DNA of 64,000 nucleotides from Sipunculus nudus (GCA_026874595.1 CM049321.1:47241797-47305796), one strand, 5' to 3'; numbered from the stretch's first letter, positions 40,906 through 52,903 are shown. Made by a program: numbers and translations. The notes: a model not told the origin generated them from the letters alone.

Positions 40906-42411
40906 GAGAACCAAGTGTTAAGTGACGCTCTAGAGAGAATCCGATTTCAAACTACTCTCCGTCAGCAAGCACAGAACAGCATGCTGAGGCGAAGCAGAGG
41001 AGAACCGGTGGTGCCCTCTAGCCCATCTCTTCACAAACAACTCCAGGCGGAAAAATATCAACAGATCGAGGACAGGAGGAAATTGAAAACGCCACCAAAG
41101 CTGAAAACGCTCACGGGAACGCAATTAATAAAACCTAAAAATGTCTCGAATCTGCGCACGCAGCCCACCGGAAGTGAGGAATTGTATTTGCCTCATGGGA
41201 CGTCAGAGACGCATGACATCATCGAGCGACAGCGCACGCGCCTGCTGCGGTTGAATGGCGTGGTTGGGCAAGACGTTTCGCGGGGCAGCGAGAGAAGCGG
41301 AACCGGAAGTAAAAGTAGAACTTCATTGCCGGATTTAAATAGCTCTTCTTCAGCCCGTAGTGACACTTTCTACCGCCAGATGTCGCAGCATCAAAAGAAC
41401 CCTAACATACCCGGGGTTTATAAAAGTATTAAAGCTCGCCCTAAGCCAGCATCTGACAGAAACAACGTAAACTTGTGTTTAGAAATTCAAAGTTTAGAAA
41501 CAGACCAGTCACGCGGTGAGGTCAATAGTGACCGCCCGGCCAGTATCCCAGCTTATCTTGAAAATTTGAATCTCAAAGGTTATGACCTTAATCCCTTCAA
41601 AGTTTTAGGTGGCGGGCCCCTTCTATCAACAAGAAAGAAGCAGAAATACCCAGTGCATGTGTCCCCGAAGGACCAAGCTGATCGCTTAGAATCTGAATAT
41701 TTGAGCATTGTTGAAAGGGAAAATCTCAAGCGTTTATTAGACTATCATAACGAGGAAAATAAACATGCAGCGCCCCCTGTGACGCCTATGATTCCTGGTG
41801 ACCACGTGATCAGCGAAGATCACGTGATTAATGGCTACGATAGACTTGTCAATCAACCGGAAGCAGATGAAAAGAGTGCATGCGTGATGTGCCAAAGTTC
41901 GGAGGAAAACAATGTCAATTTATTCTTAAGTGGTTCAAAAGTTGATCGGCAAGTGCGAGCGCCACTTGATTCAGCCAGAGATAATACATTTTTGACTAAC
42001 CCGCCGGAAGTTGAGAAACATTTAACTAACGGGTTACTAGATCACAAGATCAAGGTTACAGATGTTGACTCAGAGGGTCACGGGATACCTGCAGAAAGTA
42101 CTGAAAAAGCACACAAGGAGCGCGATGTGTCATCAGAACAATCTAATGACGACATAGTCTCGCAGAGCACGTTAGATTCAAACGAGAACTGGTTACATTC
42201 TTCGAGACGTAGACTGGTGGTCTCTCTGCCTGATATAAGTCTCTGTCCACCAACGCCAACTAAATCCAAGCGGGATGACGTCACGGCGAAAAGCTACCTG
42301 GGAAAAGCCATGAAACAAAATGAGTTACGTCAGCGAGAAGTCAGTAATCTATTGGAAGATATCAAGGAGCTGAACCAACTCGCAGACACACAGCCGAACG
42401 GCTTTCATTAA
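40906..42411 (+). CDS. Unrecognised 546-aa protein, terminal coding exon
   Basis: A long open frame of 501 codons follows an acceptor (gttaacag) and ends at TAA. Joined in phase 0 to the 37756 exon it gives 546 residues. Residues about 27-75 look like one amphipathic helix or coiled coil spanning the splice junction, ending near RRSRGEP. The middle is low-complexity, rich in Ser, Asn, Lys and Glu, and probably disordered, with more ordered islands YLENLNLKGYDLNP near 261 and EYLSIVERENLKRLLDYHN near 309. A basic Ser/Pro patch with VVSLPDISL lies near 483, and a C-terminal helix (KSYLGKAMKQNE onward) runs from about 507 to the end. No enzyme motif, signal peptide or membrane segment is visible. 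The shape suggests a scaffold or cytoskeleton-associated protein, but that is inference and no family is recognised. Codon use is balanced and GC-richer than the flanks, as expected for real coding DNA. Confidence 0.9.
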   Translation, partial: ENQVLSDALERIRFQTTLRQQAQNSMLRRSRGEPVVPSSPSLHKQLQAEKYQQIEDRRKLKTPPKLKTLTGTQLIKPKNVSNLRTQPTGSEELYLPHGTSETHDIIERQRTRLLRLNGVVGQDVSRGSERSGTGSKSRTSLPDLNSSSSARSDTFYRQMSQHQKNPNIPGVYKSIKARPKPASDRNNVNLCLEIQSLETDQSRGEVNSDRPASIPAYLENLNLKGYDLNPFKVLGGGPLLSTRKKQKYPVHVSPKDQADRLESEYLSIVERENLKRLLDYHNEENKHAAPPVTPMIPGDHVISEDHVINGYDRLVNQPEADEKSACVMCQSSEENNVNLFLSGSKVDRQVRAPLDSARDNTFLTNPPEVEKHLTNGLLDHKIKVTDVDSEGHGIPAESTEKAHKERDVSSEQSNDDIVSQSTLDSNENWLHSSRRRLVVSLPDISLCPPTPTKSKRDDVTAKSYLGKAMKQNELRQREVSNLLEDIKELNQLADTQPNGFH

Positions 42412-42535
42412 TTTCATTTTAATCTCATACATAATTTCAGAGTTAACGTTTAGTATTGTTAACGTTTTAAGTGACTTTTGATGTTGACCAGACTGTCGGA
42501 CTATGGCCTATGTGAAATCTTATACGCTGCATACA

Positions 42536-42541
42536 AATAAA
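42536..42541 (+). terminator. Poly(A) signal for the 546-aa gene
   Basis: A canonical AATAAA lies about 125 nt after the stop codon of the 546-residue gene. A second one at 42956-42961 could serve a longer 3' UTR. No transcript data are available to choose between them. Confidence 0.5.
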
Positions 42542-43185
42542 TGGTGCAAGAACAAGTCTATTTAAAAATTCATCAAATTAAAGTTTGATTTGCTCACTTG
42601 TAATATTCTTTTAAAATCTTTTTTAAGTCCGAAGCTTCAGTGATGATGATAGAAGTTTCTATTTTTCATGAGAATAATATGGTGTAATATTGAATGCGAT
42701 GATATCAATAAGCACTGCTATTTTTTTTAATTTTCATCACTACTAGCTGTTGAATAATTAATTGTGTGAACGCCTGCAGAGATATGTTATATGATTGTGA
42801 CTATATTAAAAAAAGGACTTATTAAATATAAAATATATGTTAAGGTGTGATAATGGTGCTTTTTTGAGTCGATAGACTATCAAGGAATTTGGGCTTTTTC
42901 AGCTAGACTGTTGATATAGTTATCCTGCATGAATTTGCAAATATGACTGGTGTGAAATAAAAAAAGAATCATGGACTACGTTACAATGACTATATTAAAA
43001 TTTATCACAGAATTACGAAAAAAAGACCCAATTAACGTAAAAATTAATGTGAATATCGAGCCATTAAAGGGGCTCAATTACCAATACGGCATGATGAGTC
43101 AACATGAAAAACAGCTTCTTCCCTTTAAAATAAATTTGTATCTGCAAAAATATTGCCCTGAAACCGTTTTCTTACTCCTGTAAAC

Positions 43186-43888
43186 GAATGTTAAAACATT
43201 GGATCGGGCGCGATCACGGGTCTAATACATGTCATTCAGGAGATGCTCTGACTGACTTGGCCCCAAAAAAGTAATACATGTTCCCGCTGGCTGATTCTTT
43301 GCCCATTACGGCTCTCAATCGGACATCCGGTCACACGGCCTTGTTATGGTAAAAAGACTTACGTTGACTGGTTTTACCACGACGTAGAGTCATAATAAGG
43401 TGTTTGACAGCCGTATGCGAGTTACTGAGACTGTGTGCTGGGAAACTATTGTATAAAGAAAACTGAACTGATAGTGAGAAAGAATAGGCATAATATTGCT
43501 CCTGATTACGTCACTTACATGGATATTTAAAGGGATATAATCAGGAGCAATATTGCCTCTTCTTTCATACTATCAGCTTTATACAAAAGTTTCCCAGCAA
43601 AACTATCCCAGTACACAGTCTCAGTACCTAGCACACGGTTGTTTAACACATTTTTATGGCTCTGGGTGTTTGTACACACAGTCCACTTGTGTCTGTTTAC
43701 CATAACAAGACATGTGACGGGAGGTCCCATTGTGAGCCGCAAAACCGATGTATCAGCCAGCGGAAACAAGTATAACATTTTTGGGGTCAAGTCTCATGAT
43801 CGGCAGGTGTTGTAGCTCAGCGATGCACAGAGTCCCATCCGCTATGTTGACATCTGTGATCGCGCCCGGTCCACTGTTTTAAATACTT
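43186..43888. mobile_element. Long imperfect palindrome (fold-back element)
   Basis: The left arm from about 43190 (ACATTGGATCGGGCGCGATC) reappears inverted ending near 43885 (GATCGCGCCCGGTCCA). Paired blocks recur inward: CGCTGGCTGAT / ATCAGCCAGCG, CTTGTTATGGTAA / TTACCATAACAAG, ACTGAGACTGTGTGCTGGGA / its inverse, and ATATTGCTCCTGATTA / TAATCAGGAGCAATATT next to a short centre near 43520. Arms of about 330-350 bp pair with many mismatches and indels. There is no coding capacity. It lies in the convergent spacer about 0.8 kb past the 546-residue gene. Confidence 0.85.
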
Positions 43889-44019
43889 GGTTACAAACGG
43901 TATGCAAACGGTTCAGGGTAATATGTTGGCAGGCACCAATTTATTTTAAAGAGAAGAATCTTGTTTTCATGTAAATTCAACATGATTTATAGGTGATTCG
44001 CTCCTTTAACCAACTAGAA

Positions 44020-44255
44020 ATCTGGGTTCTAGTACACCATTCACTTATTCGGTACATATTCCCAGGTTCATTCGTGCATGACTAACTGTAGATTTGTGAG
44101 TATTCCTTGATAACGTTACTGGATCCTGATCATGTCCCGGGTCAACACCAAAACTGTATCGATTCTAAAATGATTCTAAAATTTCCCGAAATGCCCTGAA
44201 GCTTTATTAGATTCCGCTAATGATTGTCTGAGTTATGTTGTAAATTAACGTAATC
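44020..44255 (+). repeat. Dispersed repeat family C, copy
   Basis: Contains CATTCACTTATTCGGTACAT, GGATCCTGATCATG, AATGCCCTGAA and GATTCCGCTAATGATTG in family order. Confidence 0.6.
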
Positions 44256-44926
44256 CCTTCTGGCACAGGAAATTATTGGACAATAGACGGAAATCCGCAT
44301 GAAAAGCTTAAGTAAAGAATTTGCTTTTCGCAGCGGTTTCCTTTTCTGATAGCCTTTGGAAACAATCATTCTTTAAATGTTGTGGAATAATTCATAAATT
44401 TCAGATCAAACATCCGGATATGTCTAATTAATAAAATATGTAGGTATTTTGCTCAATATATCATATTACCAGATTTTGAGCAGACAGTTCTGTTAGGTCT
44501 TAAGCAATTATGTTTGCCACTAAAATATTCAAAATAAAACTTTGTTTTCAAGTCCCGAAAGACGTAACTAAGGAAACACTTGCGACCGCCGCAGCTGGGT
44601 CATGTATTCAGCTGTAGTATTTGTCCGAAAATTAGTTGTGTAATCTGCCGTCAGATGGCAGTCACGTTCATAGGTTTTGTTAGACAGCCACTCATAAGTA
44701 TTTGTATTTACCCGCTGCACTGTCTCTGTAACGTTAGACCTCATGGTTATAAGGTGCATTTTGTGTTATTACACGGTAGAAGAAATGTTCACATCAGCCA
44801 TATCTTTCATATCCATTATACCAGTAATTTAATGTTTAAATTATATATCATATTCCATTTTTATTAAATAAATATACAATATTATATTTCGACGGTCACT
44901 ATATTTATAAACGTTCATTATAAATA

Positions 44927-45106
44927 CAGTAAAACATGGTCTAACGACCACCTCACGAGTCAGATTAGCGATTCGAAATAAGGACCACTTGTTCACGGTC
45001 CAAATTCATTATTTTTCTTTATGTAAGACCTCGCTGAGACGACCACCTAAAAAAATGTGTTCACTTTAGTGGCGTGTGGTGGTCATTATTTCGGGGTTTT
45101 ATTTTA
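44927..45106 (+). mobile_element. TA-flanked MITE, related type
   Basis: TA|CAGTAAAACATGGTCTAACG at the left; the right end TTCGGGGTTTTATTTTA|TA is a decayed inverse. GACCACC and its inverse GGTGGTC occur near both ends. About 180 bp, non-coding. Confidence 0.5.
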
Positions 45107-45644
45107 TATACTTTTTGTGCAAAGGCGCAAGTTTTACATGCTCATTCCCGATTGCACTTTCCTGTTAAGTAAATAACGTATTGGACGAACCCTTTTTCCT
45201 TAACCAACCTACGCTTTGCAAGACAAGCCACACGCCGAATTTATGGACCTGCATGTTCGAGGATGAGAATAGTTCAAGTTTCCTTCGCAAGATGTCACCC
45301 GATTTAAAGGTATATCTTCCGTCACGTTAATTCATCTGGCTCGCAGAGAAAGTGTTGTTTGGGCGCCAACTATATATTACGATACACAGTCAAATATAAT
45401 ACCAATAATGTTCAAATTTTTCTGTATTGAAACGTAGTTGATAACTGATAATAATTCTGATGTAGGGTCTTTTAACATGAGATGTGTGTAAGAAGAAACG
45501 TCATCGGTTAAAAATAACTTGAACCAATTTGAACTTCACCCGTCATGTTTGTGCATGAAATTTTATTTTGGGTTTCGTAACAAATTTTACAAAAGGATTG
45601 TTTATCGTTTAAGAATAATAAAGAATTTAAATTATAACTAGCCT

Positions 45645-45845
45645 CCGCCATGTTTGTATTCACTTATTCACATATTTTCAATTTATTTCATTTAATTCGC
45701 ACGGAAGTGAATGTTCAATTGTGAATATTCCTTGATGACGTTCCTGTAGCCGGAACAAGACCGAAATCTAATCGGATCATCAGCCCATTCCGGAAATGTG
45801 CTGAAGATTTCACGAAATTCCGTTCAGGATTGAGTGAGTGAGTTA
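45645..45845 (+). repeat. Dispersed repeat family C, diverged copy
   Basis: Has CCTCCGCCATG, CTTGATGACGTTCCTG, AATCTAATCGGATCA and AATTCCGTTCAGGATTG. Several internal motifs are lost. Confidence 0.5.
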
Positions 45846-46816
45846 ATGTAAGAGATCCCATCCGCCCTTAAGCATACACCCCTATATACAGACAATGGGC
45901 TCTTCCAACCGGGGATCCGATAAGCAAGGTAGGGAGCCGAGGGGAGGGCAGTTGGGATCCAGGCAGTGAAGGAGACGCAGGTAGTTACGCAACGGAAAAG
46001 CAAGTAACCAACGACCCTCCGAATTTTTCCCTTCCCGGGGACAGGCAATATACCAACGTTTGGCATTGTAGAACGATCATTTAAATCTTCTTAACAGTGT
46101 TTTCCCCATTTTGATGGACTTCAAATATCGTGTTGTTTTTTTTTTTATTTTTATTTATTTTCGGTAAAATCTTACAATTGGCGAGCGTGAAGACTTGCAA
46201 AGCCTCCTTTGTACGTAGCGGTACGAACCTTTCTCCTTATTCAAAATTAAACAAAAAATACTAGTAAGTCAGTACAAAACACACCTGTTTCGTAAAGTAA
46301 CAGCCCTATGTCCGACAGAGGAAGTGAGAATCCTACAGCAGAACAGTTGTTCCTACAGTTTAGTGATTTTGACAATGATGTGAACAAACACACACACACA
46401 AAAGCACATACAGAGCCGTAAACCTCTACCCAGATGAGCTGAGGCAACCCTTATTGCTAAGGCTACTAGATGGGTGCAGTCATACAACTAGAGCTTCATC
46501 TCCCGAGTTCTTGACTAAACGTACCCAGTGTCACGGCTCGTTAGTCCGGTTCCGAGGTCACCCTTGAGATCGAAGACATTCCTTAGTACTAAAGGCATAA
46601 CAATGGAAAAGAATTTAAAATCAGAAATGGTTATTTTGATTATTCCCAAAACTGAATGGCTATTCTTTGCGTGTCACCCTTGTCTTTGTCAAACAAATTT
46701 CATCAAAATCTGTTCAGGACTTTCTCTCGTGAGAATTCTAACAGACAAACAAAGGGTAAAATATACGACCTCATCACCTTGCGGAATTAGAATATGATAA
46801 ACGTGTCCCGATTTCT

Positions 46817-46819
<3 letters not shown>

Positions 46820-46888
<69 letters not shown>

Positions 46889-46899
46889 GTATATATATA
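46820..46899 (+). repeat. (AT)n microsatellite
   Basis: AT units with two GT interruptions near the right end. Confidence 0.95.
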
Positions 46900-47599
46900 C
46901 CTTTTATTCATATATACAGATGATTCAATTAAATTTGTTTGATATCATTCATATACTGTATTGCCTAGAGTGTATTCATGTTACTTGTAACTGATAAACG
47001 CGGTTCTTGTGAATATTAGTATGTAAGGAATAAATCTGTGTATAGATAATTTATGCATTGTTACTTATAGATTCATACAATACTTAACACCAAATAACAT
47101 TTGCACATGTCGCCGACAGCTCGATGATCCGCCACCGTCGCGTTTCGCCAACTTTTTATCAATCCTGAAATTGGAAAATAAACGGGAGTATGCTATATAT
47201 ATATATAATACTTATAAAAGGAATTCGGTCCACATTTGTTCGCAATGTTCTCTGAAACCACGTTGCGTATTACACTGTGACATACCTCATTTTTAAGGTT
47301 ATTGTCCCCGCAGTGACATAGGCGATATTAGAATAAATAATTTTTAATGTACACATTATTTTGAGTGATTTTTCCGTTTTTTCTGACTTGATTGGAGGTA
47401 AGACCGAGCACAGCCGAACTTCCTTCGGCAGTGACCGGAATACGTGCATCGTATGAATAACGCTTGCTTTCAGTGAGGGATTTTAGCATGTCTGGCCTTT
47501 CATTGGACCGAGGCTCTCATCCACGTGCACTGCGTGGTCAGTAAAAGTGAAAAACACATGTTTTTCGCCTTTTGAAATGAAGGGTTCAACCCAGGAAGT

Positions 47600-47762
47600 T
47601 TAATAACAAAACCTAATTTAAGGTCCCAATTTCAGGAACAGGGGTGGGATGGTGGCGGGGGTTTCAGGCCTCAAAATTTGTCTGATACGATGAAAAAAAA
47701 AAGTTGCGGCGGTAAAAAATGGGATACGGACTCTCTGTATGGAGTCCCGTTGGGTCCGCTTC
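47600..47762 (+). mobile_element. Probable third copy of the GGGGCGGATCC MITE
   Basis: The right end, GGGTCCGCTTCT, and the adjoining AAAAAGTTGCGGCGG resemble the interiors and ends of the 3826 and 60890 elements. The left end is not recognisable, so the start is approximate. Confidence 0.35.
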
Positions 47763-48347
47763 TGCTACACACGAGGTATATATGCATATTTCTATTTCTT
47801 TCTTCAGGGACACTTTCCTTGCAATATACATTTAACTGATCTCTCATGAGTTCCTCACATCAACCTATTCTTTATACGTCCAACGAAAGAAACCAGTCAA
47901 ATATCATCGGAAACCTGAATGCCCCCGCGTCTCATTCCGGTTCGCAATTTAAACATCATCACTGACCAGGTCTTAGGTAAACACACCGGTGTATGATTTT
48001 TTCAAAATAAATGTAAAAATATTTGTACTTATCTTATTGACAACAGTATCCCACTGAAAACCTATATTTTCTTTTAATTTTTAGAATAAAAATGAGTCAA
48101 CTTTCAACATATCAGTTAATATATCTCCCCAACCCCGGTAAAAAGCCCGGGTTTATCAGCTAGTATATATATGTATGTGTGTGTGTGTCGCATCGTCTAC
48201 GGTGTCATGGGCCAACTTTAATGATACGTAACGTCCAGAGAAATGAAGCATTTCTCTATCAATCAATTATTGATAAACTAGTACCAGCTTAATATAAGAC
48301 TTTGGGTCATTAGGCCTTCCTCTTTTTATTAAATAAGTATTTATCCA

Positions 48348-48351
<4 letters not shown>

Positions 48352-48393
<42 letters not shown>
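48352..48393 (+). repeat. (AT)n microsatellite
   Basis: About 20 AT units. Confidence 0.95.
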
Positions 48394-48396
<3 letters not shown>

Positions 48397-48859
48397 AAAC
48401 GATATTTCGATACATTTCGTTACACACGTAACGTCGATACTTTAACCGATCTGTTTTGCATGCTGTATCGTCGTATCGAGGAAAAACGATAACTGCTAAC
48501 AAATATAGATAAAACTATGACCTAAACTATGATCCGAACTATATCTTATTTGTTTTAAGACTTATATAAGAAACCATGTGATGTCAGAACCATAAAACTG
48601 GTACATTTAGTTGTTGGGGAAAACTTTTAAATGTTTTGCAATATGTATTGTACCTGAATGGGCTGACCTATAACAGTCCTATGTACATTTTGTGTATAAA
48701 TTATGAAGTTTCTCATAAATAACAATGGCTCGTTTCACTGATGAATTTTACACACGACGAATTTACCTGGTAACACTCACTATTATTATAATTATTTCAT
48801 TCAGTTCACTAAATATAATTCCCTCATGATTTCTTACCTCGACCGTGGGGACGGGGTTA

Positions 48860-49055
48860 TGTTTTTGGTAGCGTTGGTTTGTTTGTCTGTTAGCAACATT
48901 AAAGAATTATATTAACGAAATTTCACGAAATTTTCTGGATGACTCGGCCTTAGAAAAAAACAATTTATTAAATTTTGGGGTGATCCGACTGTATTTCTTA
49001 CAGTACCATACGGGGATAATGAGCTGCCATGGCGGAGGTCTGCGCACTCTGGGTG
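48860..49055 (-). repeat. Dispersed repeat family C, inverted copy
   Basis: The reverse complement carries the family start CCTCCGCCATGG and ends with a GTTGCTAACAGACAAACAAA tail, which other copies have largely lost. Confidence 0.5.
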
Positions 49056-49793
49056 CAAATTTCTGTATTGTTCATTGGGTCATGTACAACGCACAAAAAT
49101 GTTTTTCACAACACTTGCGCCCTCTGGTAGAGGGGCTTAAACACGATCAGTAAAAGCAGAAAGAATTCAAGAAAGAAGGCATTTACCTCTAGAAAATGTT
49201 GTTATTGGTCTTTAAAAGAAATTTTTGTTGCAGCAATGTCTGTTTTAAATTGCACATTCATCTACATTTTGAAAAAGAATTAATGTGATTTCTGGCTTCC
49301 TCTGTGTAGATATATAAATGATCTCAGGGTAATTTTGGTTGTGAAAAGTTCTTATAAGGCCTTTGTTAAGGATGTCTGAATTTGTGAATATGATTTTAAA
49401 CACAGCAATGTTGACAACCGTGAAAAACATGAAACTTAAGGGGGTAGGTTGCTTATATTCGGAGGTAGAAAGGTCACTTATTTTAATATTACATTTGCAA
49501 AGCTCTGGCTTATCTGAATTGCTGCCAGATGCCCTTGTTGAATATTTTATTATTTTGAAAGGCCCCCACGTTGATATAAGCAAAACGAGCGGCCTGTTTG
49601 CAGTGATATCCACGTTTTCTGGCCTATTTTTGATTAAAGCTCAAAAGGATAAATAACTAATTATATATAACTTAATATAAGCTCCAAAGGATTATATTAA
49701 GTTAATAAAGATCAGATAGGTGATTGGGGCCATTTAAGTTCTCGGGTGATCCTCCTAAAAGACAAAAACAGAAAAGACCAGACCACCCGCATC

Positions 49794-50068
49794 CTGTGGT
49801 CCAGGGGTAGAACACAGGGCTAAAAGCCGTGGAGCAGGAGGGGGGGGGGGGGCGTGAGTTCAAATCTAAGCCGAGGAGTTGTGAGATTTTTACGGTTGGC
49901 CCTCACCCAGTGTGAGCGCTCTGCAGCCTTAAATGGAAGGTTGTACCCCACAGCCGTGTATCAAAACAAACAAGTGCGTCTTTGTAAGGTTCCGAGATGT
50001 TGTGAGGATAAGACACACGCAGAACCTGCAGGTGCGGTAGACACCAGGGCTGTTTGAAACCAGGATAA
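49794..50068 (+). mobile_element. tRNA-derived SINE, family A, with head
   Basis: The head has a box A-like TGGTCCAGGGGTAGAA and box B-like GAGTTCAAATCTAA at tRNA-like spacing, interrupted by a run of 13 G at 49840-49852. The tail has CTGCAGGTGCGGTAGACACC. It lies about 530 bp from another copy in opposite orientation. Confidence 0.78.
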
Positions 50069-50599
50069 AAAACAACATAAAAGGACGCGATTTTTACTTT
50101 ATATAATGATCAGATTCCAAGCTTAACACTCCATGTGTATGGAAATGTAAATAAGCTTACTCTAAAAACATATTTCCTGACTATAAATAAAATTTTCAAA
50201 CTAATAGCCAATTAGATGCCATTCAGTTCATTTCGGACCAATAACCTTTCACCTTCGATGTATTGCATGGTGCTGGGAGACTATTGTTAAATACTGGATG
50301 TCACTTTTCGTTGGATGATCATATATCTAAACGTATCGAGACAGGGACATCTGACGATACCGATACCATGTTTATCTTTGTATCGCGATGTTTAGGTGCA
50401 TCAGTTACCGCCCTGGGTTTCAGCTCTGCATTTAAATGCAAATATTTAAAATGTACATACACGACACGAACGGAAGCTTGAAAAAATATAGTGTTTTTTT
50501 CATTTACATATAGCGTTCTCTTTTATTATTTTGTTGCTGTTGTTGTTGGATAAAACCGCTTTCATTTCTTAATGTCAGCTTAGCTAAGTATATGTACAT

Positions 50600-50910
50600 C
50601 TGTAGAATTCCATTCTGAGTTCGGACTCCGTGACAGGGCAGTATCACACGCTTCCTTTCATTTATCCCGGTGTTAACTATAGCCCGGTGACTACCGCACC
50701 TGTGGGACCTGGGTGTGTATTCTTCCCCATTGCTGGGTACTACCACCGAGGTACCCACGAAAAGCGCACTCATCTGTGAGCGAAATAAGGTCATAGGGCA
50801 CGGTCTTCCCGTTTAGCCCGCAGAACGCTCAACGCCTCGGCTAAGATTCGAACTCACGCTCTCTCGGATTTAAAACCTGTGCTCTACCCCTGAGCAACAG
50901 ATGCCGGTTA
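50600..50910 (-). mobile_element. tRNA-derived SINE, family A, best-preserved copy
   Basis: On the minus strand it begins TGCTCAGGGGTAGAGCACAG (box A) and has GTGAGTTCGAATCTTAGCC (box B), then a body with GTGGGTACC and a tail CACAGGTGCGGTAGTCACCG. It is the most tRNA-like head of the family and forms an inverted pair with the 49794 copy. Confidence 0.8.
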
Positions 50911-52789
50911 CATATAGCGTTCTTATATTCACTGAGAGGAGGAATCGAAAAGACGACGCTGATGCATTAATTATTTTATTTAGCACCATCAATATCATAA
51001 CAAAACAAAATAAATAACATACAAATTAAAAAAAAATACATAATGAGTGCCACGTAATCATGTTCTGTGGATATCATAAATGCAAAGCAAAAACATATTG
51101 GTCGCTCTTTGGATATGCTCCATTATCAATACCGGACTCTTTCCAGTCTCGTTGTGGTGAGACGCCGCGAGACTTGAATTCTTCGTTGGGGCCAGACACC
51201 GGGAAATCTGAATTATGACTAGATTAGAATTTCTTCAACAAAGTAACATTAACCATTTTTGGTCCTTACCAGTGAATTCTTTCCTATATTAAATAAATGT
51301 ATAATCTAAGTTTACGGTGATATAAGTAGCATTAAATGCATCTAGCTGACGATTTCTTTTCTTTTCTGGTTTACCTTTTGAATGAATGATTCATATTTTA
51401 CATCGGTGCGATAAAATGCGACAAAAAGTTGGGGCTGAAATAAATAGTAATGCTTTCCTCCAGCAGGCGGCGCCACTTGACAGCCGGCATTCGCTTTTGG
51501 TCACAGTGAGACAATGTACAATGAAATCAATATGTGTGATCGCTTGTGCCATGTGTGAGAGTGATAAATGAATCAAAGTTTAGCGTAATTAAATCCAGAG
51601 CAGAATGATACGGAATGAGAGTGGCAAAATATCACAGCCAACCATCACGTTGTAGAATGTGTCAAGAAAATTGTGCAGAAAACAGCGTCCATATACCCGT
51701 AATGTCGGCTCATCAGCCCTTGCGAAGAATATACGTAACTACAGCCGCGAAGGACCGCCAGATGGCGCGGTCTGTTTAGAAATAAAGATACAAATAAAAA
51801 TGAATAGCGGAATTAGTTAAGATATTATACCTACTCTACGCGCATTGTTGTGCTAAAGCAGACAAAATAAAATTAATAAAGTACTCTGATATGTCGTCAC
51901 TCGTGTTGCAAATAAAGTTCTCACACAAGCATACACTTTCAACTGAGGGCAACATGCGCATACGCATTTGTTTACCACGTGATTTTCGGAAAATGAAATC
52001 TTATTTTTCCCTGGCAGACGACTTTGATGGCAAGAACGGCTGACTGCTGTTGTTTTAGAGATAAAGAATCCTATAGCGCTACACATTAATTATAATGAAG
52101 CTAACCCACTGTTCCGCGAAGTAAACAGTTCTCGAATACCCCCCCCCCCCCCCCCCCCCCCCCCCGGTCCTCACGGCCATGATCCCTGTCGTCACCCTGT
52201 ACCGTAGCAACAATTTGTAACGGCGACATCACGTGATTCATGTCACTGTAAGTTCACACGCTAAGACATTTTTCCACTTCATTAGCGACATCTGTTGGCG
52301 ATGACGGGCGATTTTCGATGCTAACAATAAGAAACTCATCTAATCCTTAAACAGAAGGATGCCTGTATCAGTCTCGGGCATATATCTTGTAAATTTTTTT
52401 TAATCGCAACGCTGGCACACCAAACCTAAACACAATATACAACCATTCCCGGAAGTGCGCAGGCTCGTGGTAATAAATTCTGTTCCAGTCCTCTTTAAGC
52501 ATCCACCTTTTAATTGCTTATTTTCATTCATTTTCCATTTTGTTGGCACTGTCCTTTGTTCACGAGTCTGTGTTGTATCTTCTTGTATAAAATATATTAT
52601 CCACATAAATGAGGTTCAAATGTGTGGATAAGAGCAACTTTTTCCATCCATTTTACAATATATCTCTACTTCAGTCTCCCTTTTCCCGCATCACATGTTC
52701 AATAACATCGTCTCTAATAGAATCCAACACGAAGACAATATTACAGGCAAGGCGTGAATTCTCTTACTGAAAATGATTGTTCAATATTT
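50911..52789. other. No gene seen; 3' flank of RhoGEF
   Basis: Probably includes the RhoGEF 3' UTR next to 52789, but I found no convincing poly(A) signal on the minus strand. A 27-nt poly-C tract lies at 52139. Confidence 0.5.
52139..52165 (+). repeat. Poly-C tract, 27 nt
   Basis: Longest pure C run in the window, about 625 bp past the RhoGEF stop codon in the gene's sense, where it reads as poly-G. Confidence 0.95.
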
Positions 52790-52903
52790 CTATTTCAGCA
52801 TGATGTTCGGCATTCCGTTTCTGCGCCTGCGCCACTGGCCAAGGTCACGTGTTAGCTGTGTCAAATAACTAACCCATTTTGCCATCTCTGTAGAGTCCTC
52901 GGA
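52790..52903 (-). CDS. RhoGEF terminal exon: PH C-terminal helix, basic tail and stop
   Basis: After acceptor ctcttttgcag the frame reads SEDSTEMAKWVSYLTQLTRD, the amphipathic C-terminal helix of a PH domain with its near-invariant Trp. It is followed by the basic stretch QWRRRRNG and a short tail ending MLK before TAG. The protein therefore ends only about 20 residues after the PH domain. There is no SH3 or PDZ-ligand segment visible after it. No convincing AATAAA was found close downstream on this strand. Confidence 0.9.
   Translation of the reverse strand, partial: SEDSTEMAKWVSYLTQLTRDLGQWRRRRNGMPNIMLK

Larger units (their letters stand above)
45850..49790. other. Convergent intergenic spacer
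   Basis: Holds microsatellites, an inverted family C copy and a probable MITE. The stretch 49245-49656 is open on both strands (122 and 97 codons) but neither peptide is recognisable. Its left edge matches 12770-12840, so it is more likely a dispersed repeat than a gene. Confidence 0.5.

Noticed and set aside
40930-42284. Minus-strand frames opposite the 546-residue gene
   Set aside because: Shadows of the plus-strand coding exon.
43527-43790. 87-codon minus-strand frame
   Set aside because: It is one arm of the long palindrome, with no recognisable peptide.
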